This document shows, in pieces, positions 60,970 through 64,000 of a stretch of DNA of 64,000 bases (its first letter is position 1; each line of letters begins with the position of its first letter). The position numbers and the translations under genes were made by a program. The stretch is from Acidobacteriota bacterium (GTDB taxonomy: Bacteria > Acidobacteriota > Terriglobia > Acidiferrales > UBA7541). A model generated the notes under the pieces. The model saw only the letters and a program-made list of their open reading frames with translations, had not been told where the DNA came from and made no database searches. The stretch covers positions 62,001-126,000 of the forward strand of contig JABCZG010000005.1 in NCBI GenBank assembly GCA_013289835.1, given 5' to 3'.

Positions 60970-60998
60970 TTGAGCGTGGCGCTGTGGCATGCTATTTT
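60970..60998 (+). promoter_or_regulatory. Promoter of tRNA-Leu
   Basis: TTGAGC at 60970-60975 and TATTTT at 60993-60998 have a 17-nt spacer and stand 10 nt before the mature 5' end of the tRNA. This fits a constitutive tRNA promoter. Confidence 0.6.
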
Positions 60999-61008
60999 GA
61001 ATTGTTAC

Positions 61009-61096
61009 CCCGGAGTGGCGGAACTGGCAGACGCGCTGGACTCAAAATCCAGTGGTACTTAGTACCGTGTGGGTTCGACCCCCTCCTCCGGGACCA
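61009..61096 (+). tRNA. leuX: tRNA-Leu (anticodon CAA)
   Basis: The 7-bp acceptor stem pairs CCCGGAG (61009-61015) with CTCCGGG (61086-61092), followed by discriminator A and an encoded CCA. The anticodon stem CTGGA/TCCAG closes a loop CTCAAAA, giving anticodon CAA that reads UUG. The long variable arm GGTAC-TTA-GTACC is typical of leucine tRNAs, and the T-loop has GTTCGACC. It is a single tRNA gene with its own promoter. Confidence 0.97.
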
Positions 61097-61197
61097 CCCG
61101 CTTAACCGAGAACGGTTTCTGAAGATCGCACGAACATCGCGCGCGAAGATTTTTCACAAGAAAAAAGTCTGGAACATTCATTGAATCGGTTTAATAT

Positions 61198-61217
61198 GAG
61201 CATACTGAGTATGGCTC
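61198..61217 (+). promoter_or_regulatory. Dyad upstream of the GH2 gene, possible operator
   Basis: GAGCATACT and AGTATGGCTC form an imperfect dyad (one bulged base) 53 nt before the GH2 start. A TTGAAT at 61181 is a possible -35. It could bind a sugar-responsive repressor; no regulator gene is visible nearby. Confidence 0.3.
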
Positions 61218-61269
61218 AAACTGCCTTTTTGCCGAGCCATTCCTGTCGAGCGGTTCTCTAAGGAGCGCT

Positions 61270-63930
61270 ATGCCACGCATCTTCGCGATTCGCCTTTTTG
61301 TGATTGGCCTGGGATTGAGCCTCGTCGGCAGTGTGGTTGACGTTCGCGCGGCCGAAGAGCAGCCGGAACGAACCTATCTCCACAAAGATTGGCAGATTCA
61401 GTCCTCTTGCGAGGCAAAATCGGCGGGCGAACAGATCTCCACGGTAGGCTTCGACGCGAAAGGTTGGCACAAGGCCGACGTCCCCGCGACCGTTGTTGGC
61501 GCGCTGGTCACCGACAAGACCTATCCCGACCCGAATTACGGCACGAATCTGAAATCGATTCCGGGAATGAATTACTCCGCCAAAACTTTTTTCGCCAATC
61601 AGGATATGCCCAAGGACAGCCCCTTCCGTTGCTCTTGGTGGTACCGTACGGAATTCACCGTGGGCGCCGATGCAGCCAAACAGACGGAGTGGCTCCATTT
61701 TCTGGGCATCAACTACCGCGCCAACATCTGGATCAACGGACAGAAAGTGGCCGACGCCCACGATGTCGCCGGGACCTATCGCTCCTACGAATTCAACGTG
61801 ACCAAGTTTCTGAAGTCGGGAAACGCGAATGCCCTAGCAGTGGAAGTCTTCGCGCCCGAGAAAGACGATCTGGGAATCACCTGGGTGGACTGGAATCCGA
61901 CGCCCCCCGACAAAAACATGGGCATTTGGAAAGAGGTCTTTCTCACTTCGAGCGCCGAAGTAGCCGTGCGCCATCCATTTGTTTCATCCAAGCTGGATCC
62001 CGAATACAAAACGGCGGAGCTTACAATCAGCGCGGACTTGCGAAACGTTTCTGATCATCCAGTGAAGGGCGTGCTTCGCGCAGAACTGGAAGGAACCCAA
62101 TTGCAGCAGCCGGTGGATCTTGCGGGCGGGGAATCGAAGATCGTGCGTTTCACTCCCGACCAATTCGCGCAACTGAAGCTAGCGCATCCACGTTTGTGGT
62201 GGCCGTATCAAATGGGAACCCCAAACCTGTACAACGCGAAGCTGACCTTTGAAATCGGATCGAATACTTCCGATTCGGCAAGCGTGACGTTCGGAATCCG
62301 CGAGGTCACTTCGGCGCTCTCGGACAAAGGGCATCTCCTGTTCACCGTGAATGGCCGCAAAGTGCTGATTCGCGGAGCGGCCTGGGCGCCCGATCTGCTC
62401 TTCCGCTGGTCCTCGTCGCGCCTCGACGCCGATCTTGCTTACGTCCGCGATATGGGCATGAATACCATCCGGCTGGAAGGCCGGCTGGATCGCGACGAGT
62501 TCTTCGAAAAAACCGACCAGCTCGGAATTCTTGTAATGCCCGGCTGGACCTGCTGCGACGCTTGGGAAAAGTGGAAAAATTGGAAAGGCGATCAGAACAA
62601 AGTGGCCGCCGCTTCTCTCCGTGATCAAATCACGCGCCTGCGTAATCATCCAAGTGTTTTCGTCTGGCTGAATGGCAGTGACAATCCGCCTCCCGCCACC
62701 GTCGAGAAAATGTATCTGGCCATCGAGAAAGAGTTGGAGTGGCCAAATCCAATCGTTTCATCGGCTGGCGATACCTCGACAACGGTGACGGGAAGCTCCG
62801 GCGTGAAAATGACCGGGCCCTACGAGTACGTGCCGCCCGTCTATTGGCTGGCGGACACCAAGGCTGGTGGCGCCTATGGCTACAACACGGAGACCAGTCC
62901 AGGCCCGGCGATTCCGCCGCGCGAATCCCTGGAACGATTTATTCCGAAAGAACATCTCTGGCCGATTGACGACGTGTGGAATTTTCACTCGGGCGGCGAG
63001 CGCTTCACCACAGTGAACGTCTTCACCGACGGCTTGAACCGCCGCTACGGTCAAGCTACCTCCTTGGACGACTACGAGCGCAAGGCGCAGGCCATGACCT
63101 ACGACGGCCAGCGCGCCATGTTCGAAGCCTACGGGCGCAACAAATACACCGCGACCGGCGTGATTCAATGGATGCTGGATAATGCATGGCCTTCGCTGAT
63201 CTGGCATCTCTATGACTACTATCTCGTGCCCGCGGGTGGCTATTTCGGTACGAAAAAAGCCTGCGAGCCAGTGCACGTGCAATATTCCTACGACGACAAT
63301 TCCGTCACGGTGATCAACGGCACCAACGCCACGCTGAAGGGACTAAAAGTCAGCGCAAATGTTTACGGCCTCGACGCCAAGCAAAAAGCCTACGCCGAAG
63401 CCTCGCTGGAGTTCGCGCCGGATAGCAGTACCAACGCCATCAATCTGCCGAAAGTGATCGAGGGGCTCTCGACGACCTATTTCCTGAAGCTGGAGCTTCG
63501 CGATGCCGCGGACACCCTCGTCAGCGATAATTTCTACTGGCTATCCAAGAAGCTCGACACGCTCGACTGGGCCAAAAAGAAGGACACGGTCTACACGCCG
63601 CAGAAAGATTTCGCGGATCTAACGGGATTGAACACTCTGCCCACGGTGACGCTGATGCTTTCCAAGGAGATCCATGCGGTAGGGAAGAGCTATTCGGTGA
63701 CGCTATTTGCGGAAAACAAGAATGAGAGCATCGCCTTCATGGTTCATCCGCGAATCACGCGCGGCAAGGGCGGAGAAGACGTCACCCCGATTTTCTGGAG
63801 CGACAACTACTTCTCTCTGGTGCCCGCAGAAAAGAAATCCGTGACGGCAACCTTCGACGCTTCGTCACTCGAAGGCGCCACTCCCGAAGTTGTGGTCGAC
63901 GGATGGAACGTCGCTCCCGCAACTCCCTAG
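61270..63930 (+). CDS. Exported GH2 enzyme, exo-beta-D-glucosaminidase type
   Basis: An 886-residue glycoside hydrolase with signal peptide (AIRLFVIGLGLSLVGSVVDVRA). Order: GH2 sugar-binding domain (residues 30-215), Ig-like domain (220-340), TIM barrel (about 345-690), then two further beta domains. Normally GH2 has an Asn-Glu acid/base doublet; here it is Ser470-Asp471 in VWLNGSDNPPP. Glu541 in YGYNTETSPGP is in the nucleophile position. The Ser-Asp doublet defines the exo-beta-D-glucosaminidase (CsxA) subgroup, which releases glucosamine from chitosan ends. The numbering nearly equals that of CsxA (469, 541). It probably acts in the periplasm or outside. Confidence 0.88.
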   Translation: MPRIFAIRLFVIGLGLSLVGSVVDVRAAEEQPERTYLHKDWQIQSSCEAKSAGEQISTVGFDAKGWHKADVPATVVGALVTDKTYPDPNYGTNLKSIPGMNYSAKTFFANQDMPKDSPFRCSWWYRTEFTVGADAAKQTEWLHFLGINYRANIWINGQKVADAHDVAGTYRSYEFNVTKFLKSGNANALAVEVFAPEKDDLGITWVDWNPTPPDKNMGIWKEVFLTSSAEVAVRHPFVSSKLDPEYKTAELTISADLRNVSDHPVKGVLRAELEGTQLQQPVDLAGGESKIVRFTPDQFAQLKLAHPRLWWPYQMGTPNLYNAKLTFEIGSNTSDSASVTFGIREVTSALSDKGHLLFTVNGRKVLIRGAAWAPDLLFRWSSSRLDADLAYVRDMGMNTIRLEGRLDRDEFFEKTDQLGILVMPGWTCCDAWEKWKNWKGDQNKVAAASLRDQITRLRNHPSVFVWLNGSDNPPPATVEKMYLAIEKELEWPNPIVSSAGDTSTTVTGSSGVKMTGPYEYVPPVYWLADTKAGGAYGYNTETSPGPAIPPRESLERFIPKEHLWPIDDVWNFHSGGERFTTVNVFTDGLNRRYGQATSLDDYERKAQAMTYDGQRAMFEAYGRNKYTATGVIQWMLDNAWPSLIWHLYDYYLVPAGGYFGTKKACEPVHVQYSYDDNSVTVINGTNATLKGLKVSANVYGLDAKQKAYAEASLEFAPDSSTNAINLPKVIEGLSTTYFLKLELRDAADTLVSDNFYWLSKKLDTLDWAKKKDTVYTPQKDFADLTGLNTLPTVTLMLSKEIHAVGKSYSVTLFAENKNESIAFMVHPRITRGKGGEDVTPIFWSDNYFSLVPAEKKSVTATFDASSLEGATPEVVVDGWNVAPATP

Positions 63931-64000
63931 GCCGCGGAGCGAGACTGCATCGCAAATCCCGTGCGCTTCAACAAATCCTGGAATCGCGGATCGGATCGAA
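63927..64000 (-). CDS. C-terminal end of an unidentified gene, cut by the window edge
   Basis: On the minus strand the frame ending at 63927 (TAG) is open to the edge and reads RSDPRFQDLLKRTGFAMQSRSAA. The DPRFQDLLKR ending is frequent at the C-terminus of TPR- and TolB-containing regulatory proteins. Only 24 residues are seen, so this is a suggestion. Its stop overlaps the GH2 stop by 3 nt in the opposite direction. Confidence 0.45.
   Translation of the reverse strand, partial: RSDPRFQDLLKRTGFAMQSRSAA

Noticed and set aside
1..64000. CRISPR arrays, insertion sequences, integrases, prophage or rRNA genes
   Set aside because: No regularly spaced repeats, transposase-like proteins, att-type duplications around the tRNA, or rRNA sequence were seen in reading both strands.

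Overview
This 64 kb window is a chromosomal segment of a GC-rich Gram-negative bacterium, most likely an Acidobacteriota member of the Terriglobia type. The grounds are an ADOP-type MacB-like permease, a PadR-HAAS-ABC operon, an exported TldD/TldE-like pair, a carboxypeptidase-regulatory-domain membrane protein of the acidobacterial type, and a complete Kdo/heptose LPS core operon. Nothing looks like a plasmid, prophage, insertion sequence, CRISPR array or rRNA operon. Identifications come from reading translated proteins and motifs; no search was run.

Layout. 1-5.4 kb (minus): a truncated exported phospholipase C/P1-nuclease-like protein whose metal ligands look substituted, an APC amino-acid permease, a PcrA/UvrD helicase and a secreted protein of unknown function. 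5.6-12.7 kb (plus): a tightly coupled LPS operon waaA-lpxK-waaF-gmhB-hldE1-hldE2-waaC plus an ICMT-like methyltransferase. 12.6-23.0 kb (minus): comEC, rlmD, an unknown helical protein, coaX, birA, nadC and valS. 23.2-26.5 kb (minus): a receiver-domain protein with a long low-complexity tail and a BamD-like TPR protein. 26.8-33.0 kb: a PurD-related ATP-grasp protein, a secreted protein, an exported peroxiredoxin and a PadR-regulated ABC-2 exporter operon with a clear promoter/operator. 33.0-41.4 kb: accessory single genes (PASTA, Q/A/M-repeat protein, frameshifted DUF1801 gene, carboxypeptidase-regulatory protein, SDR, radical SAM, PilZ, small secreted protein). 41.8-45.3 kb: a translationally coupled exported TldD/TldE-like pair. 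45.5-46.2 kb: a Phd/VapC-type toxin-antitoxin module with its operator. 46.2-49.0 kb: fmt, def and aroC. 49.2-52.2 kb: ADOP permease and a VOC protein. 52.3-55.3 kb: mlaE-mlaF-mlaD lipid transport. 55.4-60.7 kb: two thymidylate-kinase-like proteins (one with Walker A Lys to Arg), Ppx/GppA, a SixA-like phosphatase and, convergently, a CHAD protein. 61.0 kb: tRNA-Leu(CAA). 61.3-63.9 kb: a GH2 enzyme of the exo-beta-D-glucosaminidase type, followed by the tail of an opposing gene.

The genes group into envelope building (LPS core, Mla transport, BamD), coenzyme and translation housekeeping (valS, nadC, birA, coaX, fmt, def) and a possible polyphosphate/nucleotide module at 55.4-60.7 kb. The last is the strongest candidate for an undescribed system: an intact and a Walker-A-altered kinase paralogue lie in line with an exopolyphosphatase-family enzyme and a phosphohistidine-type phosphatase. 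Facing them is a polyphosphate-binding CHAD protein carrying a degenerate copy of the exopolyphosphatase HD domain.
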